Positions 55,164 to 63,887 of a DNA stretch of 64,000 nt are shown here, piece by piece (within the stretch, counting starts at the first letter, position 1; each line of letters starts with the position of its first letter). The stretch spans positions 271,383 to 335,382 of the forward strand of contig NZ_FXEH01000005.1 in NCBI RefSeq assembly GCF_900176565.1. The letters run 5' to 3'. The translations under genes were made by a program, and so were the position numbers. The DNA comes from Thalassobacillus devorans (GTDB lineage Bacteria > Bacillota > Bacilli > Bacillales > Halobacillaceae). Below the pieces are notes generated by a model. It had not been told where the DNA came from, searched no databases, and was given only the letters and a program-made list of their open reading frames with translations.

Positions 55164-55520
55164 TTACTCTTGTGTAGCCAACCAGCCGGCAATCATTTCT
55201 GCATCTTCACCAGTAGCTTGCTCGGCAGGCATAGAGCCTTTACCATTCTTGATGATGTCAAGAATTTCATCCTCAGAGTATTTGGATCCAATACTGTCTA
55301 GAGCTGGACCGGCACCTCCTGAGAGATCGCCACCATGACAGCTGGCACAACTTTCTTGATAAGCTTGTTCAGCTGCTGCAACATCGACTTCGCCACCGCC
55401 GCTTTCTTCTGTGCCGGCACCTCCGCCGCCATTTTCTTCAGCACCTTCATCTCCGCCGCCACCGCAGGCACCGAGCACAAGCGCTGAACCGAACAGTACA
55501 GCCATTAACGCTTTTTTCAT
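55164..55520 (-). CDS. cccB: Cytochrome c551 lipoprotein CccB
   Basis: A 118-aa lipoprotein cytochrome: lipobox LVLGAC with C19, a Gly/Glu-rich flexible linker to about residue 45, and a small c-type heme domain with C58-A-S-C61-H62 and an axial methionine in GKGSMPAEQ. It would carry electrons between the bc complex and terminal oxidases, or to extracytoplasmic reductases such as NirK. GGGGGAG lies 7 nt before the ATG. Confidence 0.93.
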   Translation of the reverse strand: MKKALMAVLFGSALVLGACGGGGDEGAEENGGGGAGTEESGGGEVDVAAAEQAYQESCASCHGGDLSGGAGPALDSIGSKYSEDEILDIIKNGKGSMPAEQATGEDAEMIAGWLATQE

Positions 55521-55586
55521 TTCGTTACTCCCCCAATCGAAGTAGTTTATGATAGCGAATACACCATCAAGGATATTATAACCAAT

Positions 55587-56462
55587 TCAGGAAGTTTTAA
55601 AACCCTTGCCCAATACCTCAGTGGCATTCATTGCCACTACAAAAGCCTCGGAATCAATCATTTTAACCGTTTGTGTCAATTTAATGAATTCGTTCTGCTG
55701 GACAACACACATCATCACTTTACGGCTTTGTTCTGTATATCCCCCTGAACCTTCCAATACGGTAACGCCCCGGTCTATTTCATTTAAAATGGCTTGGCGG
55801 ATTTCTTCCACATGTTCTGAAATGATCATGACATTTTTCGACGTATTCAATCCAACCTGGACAAAATCAATGGTTCGACTTGTCGCAAATAAACCGATCA
55901 GCGCATATAATCCTGCTTCCAGGGAGAAGACAATTGCTGAAGTTATAACGATCATTCCATCCAATAATGCCACACTTACTCCTAAAGGAAGATGCGTATA
56001 TTTATGGAGGATCTGTGCAGCCAAGTCGATTCCGCCAGTCGAGGCACGGCCCCTGAATACAATACCAAGACCGAGACCAACACCCATCCCTCCAAATATT
56101 GCACCTAATAAAGGGTTTGGTGTTGCTGGTGATAATCCACTAGTCATATAAACAAACAACGGAAGAATCAAAGTCCCGATGAATGATTTTATTCCAAAAT
56201 TCTTCCCTAGTATAATAACTCCGGTAATGAATAACGGGACATTAAGCAGCCCCTGGACAAGTCCTGGCTCCCATCCAAAAACTCCTTTAGTAATGGTACT
56301 AATTCCGGCAACTCCACCGGATGCAATGTTATTGGGCAGTAAGAAGACGTTAAAAGCCAGCGCCACGAAAAATGAACCTATGATTACAAAACTGTATTCT
56401 AAAACATGCCGGAGCATTTCAGGCATCGGCTCCCTCCGATACCGTTTGGCCATCATCATCAT
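55587..56462 (-). CDS. yvjA: YitT-family membrane protein (YvjA-like)
   Basis: A 291-aa protein of the YitT family: N-terminal DUF161 with five or six membrane helices (NVFLLPNNIASGGVAGIST, FGGMGVGLGLG segments) and a C-terminal cytoplasmic DUF2179 domain (about residues 205-285). Function is not known. It lies between prfB and cccB as in B. subtilis, apart from the inserted repeat and panF genes. ATG 56462 is behind AGAGGTGG; four Met codons follow each other, so the exact start is uncertain. Confidence 0.85.
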   Translation of the reverse strand: MMMMAKRYRREPMPEMLRHVLEYSFVIIGSFFVALAFNVFLLPNNIASGGVAGISTITKGVFGWEPGLVQGLLNVPLFITGVIILGKNFGIKSFIGTLILPLFVYMTSGLSPATPNPLLGAIFGGMGVGLGLGIVFRGRASTGGIDLAAQILHKYTHLPLGVSVALLDGMIVITSAIVFSLEAGLYALIGLFATSRTIDFVQVGLNTSKNVMIISEHVEEIRQAILNEIDRGVTVLEGSGGYTEQSRKVMMCVVQQNEFIKLTQTVKMIDSEAFVVAMNATEVLGKGFKTS

Positions 56463-56643
56463 TTTTTCCACCTCTAGTATGTTGAATTCTGCGAAGTAAC
56501 GATCCTTCGTTTCTCTATTATCTTTAGCTCACGAGATAGGAGTATAACACTGGATTCTGAAGGTGTAAACGACAACAAAATAACGCATTAACACGGTGAA
56601 GCAATATTATAAGTGGCTTATTCAACTAAAGGGACGAAAAGTC

Positions 56644-57332
56644 GAAGACTTGATTTCGAGATAACAAGGGTTCTTTACCATAATAGCGTCAGGGCTGGTC
56701 GGGAAACTACTCGCTTTCCAGCTCCATCGCCTAGACACTCGCGACATAAGCAGTCCCTCAACGGGAAGAAAGATCACTTCCCTTTTGCTGTCCTGCTTAT
56801 GCGTGTCGTGTCTCCCAAGGCGATTACGCATTCATTTCTTTCCTGCGGGGGACCTGGCAAGCCTCCTCAGGCTTTCGCCTTTGCGGGGTCTTGCCTAGAT
56901 CCTTCTCCCGCGGGAGTCTCGCAGTTTCCCAACCACCCCATCCGAAGAATGAGAGCAACGAACCCCTGCCATATTTGAAGATGTCTTCTACTTTTAATGG
57001 ATAATTGAACAAAGACGCGGTTTTTAGCTCACATTTCATGTGTAGCTCGTCGCTCACTCTTTGTTTAAAGATTACCGATGTTTCCGTTTCTCTCATAAAC
57101 GCAAGGAGGGCCGGGAAATTGCGAGACTCCTCGAAAATGCTACGCATTTCCTTCGTGCGGTGTCTATTCAAGAAGCTTATTCAAAGTCCAATGGGATAAT
57201 AGTACATGGTGAGATCCCGCAGGACTTTAGCCCGAGGAAGCTCACCGTACGCCCATGGAAAGCGAGTAATTTCCCGGACCTCCAAACCGTTACTACCGTA
57301 ACGGAAACAACATATCTCGAAACTGAGTCTTC
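56644..57332. repeat. Composite palindromic repeat, copy C (enlarged)
   Basis: A 689-bp copy with the same ends (GAAGACTTGATTTCGAGA at 56644-56661; TCTCGAAACTGAGTCTTC at 57315-57332) and two opposed palindromic units. It is about 235 bp longer than copies A and B. One extra block is a foreign palindrome at 56720-56843; a second extra block of about 65 bp lies in unit 2 at about 57130-57198, after GCGAGACTCCT. With short A/T flanks the repeat occupies the whole 945-bp gap between yvjA and panF. Confidence 0.85.
56720..56843. mobile_element. Second palindromic element nested in repeat copy C
   Basis: Copies A and B read CGCTTTCC directly into a G/C-rich tract. Here 124 bp intervene, bracketed by CTTTCC at 56714-56719 and 56838-56843. 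The insert is itself an imperfect palindrome: its left arm has CGCCTAGACACTCG then CATAAGCAG, and its right arm has CTGCTTATG then the reverse pattern ending AAGGCG. This looks like insertion with target duplication, but recombination could also explain it. Confidence 0.55.
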
Positions 57333-57380
57333 CATTAAAGGGAGCTTTAATGGAAGATTTAATAAAACTAAAATAATAGA

Positions 57381-57408
57381 AAACACTGGAAGTGATTCTC
57401 CAGTGTTT
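57381..57408 (-). terminator. Terminator touching the panF stop codon
   Basis: AAACACTGGA pairs perfectly with TCCAGTGTTT around an 8-nt loop and is followed on the minus strand by a T-rich stretch; its first base is part of the panF stop codon. Confidence 0.82.
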
Positions 57409-58847
57409 TACTCAGGAACAGTAGTACGTGAACTGGTTGCGATACTCACAACAACGTAACCTGCCAAGGAAAGTAATACAGGCATCACAACGGTGTGCAT
57501 ATCGAAAAGGTTCGGCAAGTAAAGATGGAATATTATATAGGAAAGAATACCAATCAGCATAGAAGCGAGAGCACCATATTTATTTCCTTTTTTCCAATAT
57601 AACCCTAAAACTACCGGCCAGATAAAAGCAGCCTCCAACCCTCCAAATGCAAATAAATTCAGCCATATCAATAAATCCGGCGGATCGAGCGCCATCAAAA
57701 ACACCAGTATCCCCAGGATAGCAGTTATCGAAAAACTGAGCTTTTTCACTTTTTTAGGTGTAGCTTTCGGCTCGATATAATTTAAATAGACATCTTTTAC
57801 GACAGCCGAACTGACAACCAGCAAAAGCGAATCGACCGTTGACATGATGGCTGCCATGGGGGCAGCAAGGACAACACCGGCTAGCCAGGCAGGCAATACT
57901 TCCAGGGCAATCAATGGCATTACTTTGTCCCCTACCTCGATGCCAGGCATTATGGGACGGGCAAATACACCAATCAGATGCATATTCAACATGATGAAAC
58001 CTACCACAACTGTACCGATAATCAAAGCCCTGTGCATGGCCTTGGAATTTTTATAGGACATCGCCCTTACGGTGACATGGGGAAGTCCTACGACCCCCAC
58101 TCCGACCAATATCCAGAATGAAGATACATAACTGGCTGACAATGTACCTTCAGCCCCAAAGGGCGTAATCAAATTCGGGTTTTCTGCCTGAAGGTCAGCC
58201 ATTATATTATCAATACCACCACCTGCAGCGATGGTTGCAATTAAAAGTATCAGGGTTCCTAACAGCATGACGATTCCCTGGACAGTGTCTGTTAAAGCAA
58301 CTGCACGAAAACCTCCAAGAATAACATAAACTAGCACGGACAGCGCGAATATGAAGAGGGCAGATATGTAACTGAGACCGGTCAGCGATTCAATCAGCCG
58401 GGCGCCTCCTACCCATTGAGCTGCCATGGCTGAAAATAAAAATATGATAATACTGAATGCGGAAACCAGCACCACCCACTTACTCTGATAGCGCCCTTTC
58501 AGGAAATCAATCAGTGTAACGGCTTTATAGCGCCGGCTCATGATGGCGAATTTCTTTCCCAGCACCATTAATACAAAATATCCGGTGACTACTTGAGACA
58601 TGGCAAGCAGCACCCATCCCAGCCCTTCCGTATACGCAACTCCAGGCCCACCGATAAAACTGCTGGCACTTCCATAAGTGGCAATCATGGTCATGGCCAG
58701 AATTAAACCACCTAATTGTCTTCCCCCAAGAAAATATTCCGATAAAAAGGAGGTATTGGTTGTTCTTATATGTTTGCTTGCCCAAAAACCAATAACGAAA
58801 ATCAATAGAAGGAACAGCATCAGAGGGATTACTACAGACCAATTCAT
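57408..58847 (-). CDS. panF: Sodium/pantothenate symporter PanF
   Basis: A 479-aa sodium:solute symporter with thirteen membrane helices. The ATYGSASSFIGGPG segment (residues about 58-70) and the LLMAIMSTVDSLLLV-like region (AAPMAAIMSTVDSLLLVV) are SSS family sodium-site blocks, and YhdT next to it is the usual PanF companion, favouring pantothenate as the substrate. Pantothenate feeds coenzyme A, which fits the CoA-disulfide reductase in the window. Its ATG overlaps the yhdT stop by 4 nt. Confidence 0.87.
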   Translation of the reverse strand: MNWSVVIPLMLFLLLIFVIGFWASKHIRTTNTSFLSEYFLGGRQLGGLILAMTMIATYGSASSFIGGPGVAYTEGLGWVLLAMSQVVTGYFVLMVLGKKFAIMSRRYKAVTLIDFLKGRYQSKWVVLVSAFSIIIFLFSAMAAQWVGGARLIESLTGLSYISALFIFALSVLVYVILGGFRAVALTDTVQGIVMLLGTLILLIATIAAGGGIDNIMADLQAENPNLITPFGAEGTLSASYVSSFWILVGVGVVGLPHVTVRAMSYKNSKAMHRALIIGTVVVGFIMLNMHLIGVFARPIMPGIEVGDKVMPLIALEVLPAWLAGVVLAAPMAAIMSTVDSLLLVVSSAVVKDVYLNYIEPKATPKKVKKLSFSITAILGILVFLMALDPPDLLIWLNLFAFGGLEAAFIWPVVLGLYWKKGNKYGALASMLIGILSYIIFHLYLPNLFDMHTVVMPVLLSLAGYVVVSIATSSRTTVPE

Positions 58848-59116
58848 GAATCTTCTCCCCCTTCTTCCTCAAACGGGACCTCTACAAACCAGAACTTCAC
58901 CACAAGTATGACGAGAACGGCCATGATGATAAATCCTAACACGCAGCTAAAGAAAAACCAGGATGGCAGGCCAAATATGTAATCGTAGGATGCTGGAGAA
59001 GCACCGCCTAAACCATAGGCAAAACCAAACCACCAAATAAAGTTGAATACAGCCAGACCGACTCCAATCCATGCTTCCCGGTGGGCAATCCGAAACCTTT
59101 CTTTATCTTCTGACAT
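58844..59116 (-). CDS. yhdT: YhdT-family small membrane protein
   Basis: A 90-aa protein with two membrane helices (AWIGVGLAVFNFIWWFGFAYG and the later FFFSCVLGFIIMAVLVILVV, both read as single spans) and an acidic C-terminus. The DUF997/YhdT family is nearly always found directly before panF; it may be an accessory subunit. ATG 59116 is behind AGGAGGGG; a longer open frame to 59182 is not needed. Confidence 0.85.
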   Translation of the reverse strand: MSEDKERFRIAHREAWIGVGLAVFNFIWWFGFAYGLGGASPASYDYIFGLPSWFFFSCVLGFIIMAVLVILVVKFWFVEVPFEEEGGEDS

Positions 59117-59260
59117 CACACAGCCCCTCCTTTCTTTTGAAATTACTTCTTTCATTGTAAGTGGAATCCTCGTATTTTTCACTATTTAACTGGGAAAAAC
59201 CTGGTTCTAAGACAAAAATAAGACCCCGCTCTTCTTATGTGAGCAAGGTCCAGGCAGTCA

Positions 59261-60362
59261 TTAATTCATTTGGGAACGCAGGTAGGCATTGATGAATGGA
59301 TCAATATCGCCATCCATAACTCCCTGCGTATTCCCAATATCCAGGTTCGTACGATGGTCTTTTACCATAGAATATGGGTGAAAAACATAGGAACGAATCT
59401 GGCTTCCCCAGCCGATTTCTTTCTGCTCTCCACGGATCTCATCCAGTTCCTGCTGTTGTTTTTCGATTTCCAGCTGATATAGCTTCGCTTTCAGCATTTT
59501 CATCGCCTGTTCCCTATTTTTAATCTGGGAACGTTCTGACTGGCAGGTCACGACCGTGTTTGTCGGCGTATGGGTAATCCGGACAGCCGAGTCTGTCGTA
59601 TTGACATGCTGGCCACCCGCGCCGCTGGAACGGTAGGTGTCGATCTTCAAATCTTCTGTACGCACATCAATTTCGACCTGGTCATCAAATTCTGGCATAA
59701 CCTCACAGGAAACGAACGAAGTATGACGCCGTCCTGAAGAGTCGAATGGAGAAATCCTCACTAGACGATGTACTCCTTTTTCTGCTTTCAAATAGCCATA
59801 AGCGTTATGCCCTTTAATCATCAAGGTTACACTTTTGACACCTGCTTCATCTCCTGGCAGATAATCCATCGTTTCTACTTTGAAGCCTTTTCGTTCCGCC
59901 CAGCGGGTGTACATACGTAAGAGCATGCTTGCCCAGTCCTGGGATTCTGTCCCGCCTGCCCCAGGATGTAACTCCAGGATAGCATTATTTTTATCGTAAG
60001 GTTCACTTAACAGCATGTTGAGCTCAAATTGGTTCAAGTCTGTCTGCAATTGTTTGACTTCTTCTTCCAAGTCAGCAGCCAGCTCTTCATCATTTTCTTC
60101 TTTAACGAGTTCATAAGAAACCTCCATGTTCTCATGGGCTTCTTCGTGGTTCTCGAGGGTATGCACCATATCTTTTAAACCATTGACCTCATTAATGACT
60201 TTTTGAGCGTTATTCTGATCATCCCAAAAATCAGGGGCTGTCATTTCTTCTTCCAGTTCAGCAATTCGGGCCTTCTTTTGATCGACGTCAAAGAGACCCC
60301 CTAAAGTCCGCTAATCGCTTAGCCATATTGTCTAACTCATGACGAATTTCCGCCATATCCAT
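59261..60362 (-). CDS. prfB: Peptide chain release factor 2 with programmed +1 frameshift
   Basis: RF2 reads UAA and UGA stops. The gene begins at ATG 60362 behind GAGGTG; after 24 codons (ending ...FRGSL) an in-frame TGA at 60290-60288 is met. The body continues in the +1 frame ([13 protein letters not shown]...) to 59261, giving 366 aa in total. The recognition tripeptide region RISPFDSSG and the catalytic GGQ in [14 protein letters not shown] are present. The frameshift is normal autoregulation, not damage. It lies 77 nt after secA. Confidence 0.97.
60288..60303 (-). promoter_or_regulatory. prfB +1 frameshift site
   Basis: The minus strand reads AGGGGGTCTCTTTGAC: a Shine-Dalgarno-like AGGGGG, then the slippery CTT and the UGA followed by C. 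Low RF2 makes the ribosome pause at UGA and slip forward by one base. Confidence 0.95.
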
Positions 60363-60400
60363 AACAATCACCTCTACATTAATTTATTATCTTTTACAGG

Positions 60401-60438
60401 GGAAGACACTCCCCCTGAATGAGAGAGTGTCCTTCCAA
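60401..60438 (-). terminator. Weak hairpin between secA and prfB
   Basis: GGAAGGACACTC pairs imperfectly with GAGTGTCTTCC. There is no T tract, so it probably only attenuates transcription from secA to prfB. Confidence 0.4.
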
Positions 60439-60439
60439 T

Positions 60440-62953
60440 CTACTTGCCGTGGCAGTTTTTATATTTTTTGCCGCTTCCGCATGGGCAAGGGTCGTTACGA
60501 CCGACATCTTCTTTTTTTACATAAGGCTTACGTGTCTTCTTTTCTTCGCTCTGCTGGCTGCCGGAGACCGCCTTCGCTCCCTGAGCGACTTCCTGACGCT
60601 GCAGATTATTACGGACCTCCGCTTTCATGACGTAGCGGGAGACTTCTTCTTCAATGTTCTGAATCATTTGTTCAAACATGGAGAAGCCTTCCATCTGATA
60701 CTCACGAAGTGGATCTGTCTGTCCGTAAGCTCTTAGGTGAATACCTTGACGCAGCTGGTCCATCTGATCGATATGATCCATCCATTTCTGGTCGACGGTA
60801 CGAAGCAATATGACACGTTCAAATTCACGCATCTGGTCTTCTTCCATCTCTGTTTCTTTCTCGTCATACCGTTGCTTCACTTTTTCCATGAGGAGTTCGG
60901 TCATTTCTTCCGGCTCTTTTCCTTTTAATTCACCTTCTGTAATATCACCCTCATGAAGGAGGTTAGCTTGCATATACTTGACGATGGAATCTAACTCCCA
61001 ATTCTCATCGAGTTCGTCCGTTGTATAAGCTTGGACAGTGCGTTCAATCGTTGATTGAATCATCTCTTCAATAATTCCACGGAGATTCTCGGAGTCCAGC
61101 ACTTCGAAACGCTGCTTGTAAATAACTTCACGTTGCTGACGTAATACATCGTCATAGGAAAGCACCGTTTTACGGGCATCGAAGTTGTTGCCCTCGACTC
61201 GTTTTTGTGCCGATTCCACCGCGCGTGAAACCATTTTACTTTCGATTGGCTGGCTGTCGTCCATGCCTAAACGATCCATCATGTTGCGCATATTATCTGA
61301 ACCAAAACGGCGCATCAGTTCATCTTCCATGGACAAATAGAATAGGGACATACCAGGATCTCCCTGACGACCGGAACGTCCACGGAGCTGGTTGTCAATC
61401 CGGCGGGATTCATGCCGTTCTGTACCGATGACGGCTAATCCGCCAAGATCACGAACACCATCTCCAAGCTTAATGTCGGTTCCACGTCCCGCCATGTTTG
61501 TTGCGATAGTGACAGCACCTTTTTGACCGGCATTCTCAATGATTTCTGCTTCCCGGAAATGATTTTTCGCATTCAGCACATTATGTGCCACTCCAGCCTT
61601 TTTCAAATAGCGTGAAATCAATTCAGACGTCTCGACAGCAACGGTACCAACAAGTACTGGCTGTCCCTTTTCATAACGCTGTTTGATTTCTTCAACAACT
61701 GCTTTAAACTTGCCTTCCATCGTCTTATAGACAAGGTCAGCCTTATCATCACGGATGATTGGTTTGTTCGTCGGAATAGCAATAACCCTCATATTATAAA
61801 TATTCAGGAATTCTTCTTCTTCTGTTTTTGCGGTACCCGTCATACCAGCCAGCTTGTCATACATACGGAAGAAGTTCTGGAACGTAATCGAAGCTAGTGT
61901 CATGCTTTCATTCTGGATTTCCAGCCCCTCTTTCGCTTCAATAGCCTGGTGCAGACCATCGCTGTATCGCCGGCCTTTCATTAAACGGCCGGTAAACTGG
62001 TCGACGATGACCACCTCTCCGTCATCCACCACATAATCCGTATCACGGTGCATTGCCGCATGAGCTTTCAAGGCCTGGTTGATGTGATGGATAAGCGACA
62101 CATTGGAAAGGTCAAACAAGTTTTCAATCGCAAAATAACGCTCCGCTTTATTGATTCCTTCCTCTGTCAATTGTACGCCTTTTGTTTTTTCCTCATACGT
62201 ATAATCTTCTTCATTCTCAAGAAGCCGGACAAAAGCATTTGCTTTCACATATAAATCAGCAGACTTTTGCGCGGTACCAGAAATAATCAACGGGGTACGC
62301 GCTTCATCAATCAAAATCGAGTCCACTTCGTCAATGATGGCAAATGGCAACGTACGCTGCACCATTTGTTCCTTGTACAGCACCATATTGTCCCTTAAGT
62401 AGTCAAAGCCAAACTCATTGTTCGTCCCATACGTAATATCTGCATCATATGCTTCCCGTTTTTCTTCTTTAATCATGCCGTTTAAGTTCAAACCGACAGT
62501 TAATCCAAGAAAATCGTAAAGCTTGCCCATTTCACCAGCATCACGGCTGGCCAGGTAATCATTTACGGTAATAATATGCACACCATTGCCGCTAATGGCA
62601 TTCAAATAGGCAGGCATCGTCGAAGCAAGGGTTTTACCTTCCCCTGTTTTCATTTCGGCGATATTACCTTCATGTAATGCAATTGCTCCTAACAGCTGTA
62701 CGTTGAATGGGCGCATGCCTAGTACACGCTTTGCCCCTTCGCGGACTACCGCAAAAGCTTCAGGAAGCAAGTCATTTAGACTTTCACCATTTTGATAGCG
62801 TTGTTTAAATTCTTCTGTTTTATTACGCAGCCCATCGTCTGATAATTTTTCCATCTCAGGCTCCAACGCTTCAATTTCATCGGCTTTCTTTTGCAGCCGG
62901 TTGATCTGGCGCTGGTTGCCGTCACCAAAAATATTCTTTAGGGTTCCAAGCAT
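60440..62953 (-). CDS. secA: Preprotein translocase ATPase SecA
   Basis: Motor of the Sec export pathway, acting with SecYEG at the membrane. The 837-aa length is standard. Walker A is MKTGEGKTL near residue 105, [16 protein letters not shown] is Walker B, and [10 protein letters not shown] plus [13 protein letters not shown] are helicase domain 2 motifs; the C-terminal zinc-binding [15 protein letters not shown] that contacts lipids and SecB-like partners is intact. GAGGAG lies 8 nt before the ATG. prfB follows. Confidence 0.98.
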   Translation of the reverse strand: MLGTLKNIFGDGNQRQINRLQKKADEIEALEPEMEKLSDDGLRNKTEEFKQRYQNGESLNDLLPEAFAVVREGAKRVLGMRPFNVQLLGAIALHEGNIAEMKTGEGKTLASTMPAYLNAISGNGVHIITVNDYLASRDAGEMGKLYDFLGLTVGLNLNGMIKEEKREAYDADITYGTNNEFGFDYLRDNMVLYKEQMVQRTLPFAIIDEVDSILIDEARTPLIISGTAQKSADLYVKANAFVRLLENEEDYTYEEKTKGVQLTEEGINKAERYFAIENLFDLSNVSLIHHINQALKAHAAMHRDTDYVVDDGEVVIVDQFTGRLMKGRRYSDGLHQAIEAKEGLEIQNESMTLASITFQNFFRMYDKLAGMTGTAKTEEEEFLNIYNMRVIAIPTNKPIIRDDKADLVYKTMEGKFKAVVEEIKQRYEKGQPVLVGTVAVETSELISRYLKKAGVAHNVLNAKNHFREAEIIENAGQKGAVTIATNMAGRGTDIKLGDGVRDLGGLAVIGTERHESRRIDNQLRGRSGRQGDPGMSLFYLSMEDELMRRFGSDNMRNMMDRLGMDDSQPIESKMVSRAVESAQKRVEGNNFDARKTVLSYDDVLRQQREVIYKQRFEVLDSENLRGIIEEMIQSTIERTVQAYTTDELDENWELDSIVKYMQANLLHEGDITEGELKGKEPEEMTELLMEKVKQRYDEKETEMEEDQMREFERVILLRTVDQKWMDHIDQMDQLRQGIHLRAYGQTDPLREYQMEGFSMFEQMIQNIEEEVSRYVMKAEVRNNLQRQEVAQGAKAVSGSQQSEEKKTRKPYVKKEDVGRNDPCPCGSGKKYKNCHGK

Positions 62954-63068
62954 TGCAACCGCTCCTCTATTAAATTGGTAATAATCCGGTTGTATAGTTT
63001 AATCCACACTTAATAATAACACTTCCTTTAGTTGCCTGACAACAAAGGGCACACAGCATGTCCTAACG

Positions 63069-63107
63069 ACCAAAGAGCAGCCCGGGGATGGGCTGCTCTT
63101 TGGTCTG
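63069..63107. other. Perfect 16-bp inverted repeat without T tract
   Basis: GACCAAAGAGCAGCCC and its exact complement enclose GGGGAT. It lies downstream of the small coiled-coil gene on the minus strand; neither side has a T run, so it is a poor intrinsic terminator and could instead stabilise mRNA ends. Confidence 0.5.
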
Positions 63108-63132
63108 GAGACGTATGAGGTTTTGCGGGGTA

Positions 63133-63351
63133 TCATTCAGCAAGGGATGTTGACCGCTTTGCAGAACTTGTCAGTGATAAAGTATGCTCACGTACAAGCA
63201 GCCGGTGTTCATAGCCCAATTGCCTGCGATCCAAATCATAGATTCGCTTGTTTGCAGCTGCAATGATTTCTACAAGCTGAGCGATCGTTTTTTCTTGCTG
63301 CTTTAGCTTATGAAACAATTCCTGGTATTCCTTCGTCATATAAGTATCCAA
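63133..63351 (-). CDS. Small coiled-coil protein of unknown function
   Basis: A 72-aa basic protein with a strongly heptad-like helix (YQELFHKLKQQEKTIAQLV, residues 8-26, continuing to about 48). No signal peptide or domain was recognised. The start is most likely TTG at 63351, because AGGAGG lies 8 nt before it, whereas the ATG at residue 5 is 20 nt away. It lies directly upstream of secA, where B. subtilis has hpf (yvyD), but it does not resemble that protein. Confidence 0.7.
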   Translation of the reverse strand: MDTYMTKEYQELFHKLKQQEKTIAQLVEIIAAANKRIYDLDRRQLGYEHRLLVREHTLSLTSSAKRSTSLAE

Positions 63352-63583
63352 TAGGTACGCCTCCTAGGAAAGGATAATAATATTTGCCGGCTATTTTGTT
63401 ATACCATGACGGGAGATTTATCACCAATGACGCTTTTAGCGAAAACAGCCGCAGTTTTTGTCGAAAATGGACATTTGTCAGGCTATTATTCGACTTTTAG
63501 GCTGTTTTGCATGGTAGTTTTGCAAAAAGGCACGTTTTTCTTATCTTTATAACTATAAGGGAAATAGTGATTACTCTGAATTG

Positions 63584-63636
63584 AAAAAGGGGCTGTCCCA
63601 TAAGTCTAAAAAAGACTTATAGGGGCAGCCTTTTTT
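63584..63636. terminator. Hairpin with T tracts
   Basis: AAAAAGGGGCTGTCCC, TAAGTC, an A-rich loop and GACTTATAGGGGCAGCC then TTTTTT form a long stem with mismatches; it may be a terminator on either strand. Confidence 0.6.
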
Positions 63637-63661
63637 CATTATTGTTGATACCGAAAAAGTG

Positions 63662-63775
63662 GGGCTGGGAAACGATTCCCTTTCCACGGGGAAGACGACA
63701 AGTCTCCTCGGGCTTCGCCCTGCGGGGCCTCGTCAGCCTTGCCTCTCCCGTAGGAGTCTCATCGTTTCCCTGCCC
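63662..63775. repeat. Solo palindromic repeat unit, copy D
   Basis: A single 114-bp unit: left arm GGGCTGGGAAACGAT and right arm ATCGTTTCCCTGCCC are near complements; inside are the family blocks CTTTCC, GACAAGTCTCCTC, TGCGGGGCCT and TAGGAGTCTCAT. The TTTCGAG borders and the second unit of copies A-C are absent. It is adjacent to the IS start. Confidence 0.8.
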
Positions 63776-63817
63776 AAATTAGCAATCAACAATGCAGAAA
63801 CTTCATTTTTACATACA

Positions 63818-63887
63818 AAAAAATCGCCTCATTCGTTATAATGTAAGCGACCAAACAAACAAAAAACGAAAAGTGAGGCGATTTTTT
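63818..63887 (+). promoter_or_regulatory. Transposase promoter and RBS-sequestering hairpin
   Basis: AAAAAATCGCCTCA (63818-63831) is exactly complementary to TGAGGCGATTTTTT (63874-63887), which ends at the transposase ATG and includes its GTGAGG ribosome site. A TATAAT at 63837-63842 lies in the loop, so a transcript from the native promoter lacks the left arm while a read-through transcript folds and hides the start. Confidence 0.6.

Larger units (their letters stand above)
63352..63887. other. Intergenic region upstream of the IS transposase
   Basis: This 536-bp non-coding stretch holds, from left to right: A/T-rich DNA with no gene (63352-63580), a long hairpin with T runs (63584-63636), a solo palindromic repeat (63662-63775), and the transposase upstream hairpin (63818-63887). 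No gene is supported. Confidence 0.6.

Noticed and set aside
59261..60244. prfB read as N-terminally truncated or as a pseudogene
   Set aside because: The upstream 24 codons and the programmed frameshift signal are intact, so the gene is normal.
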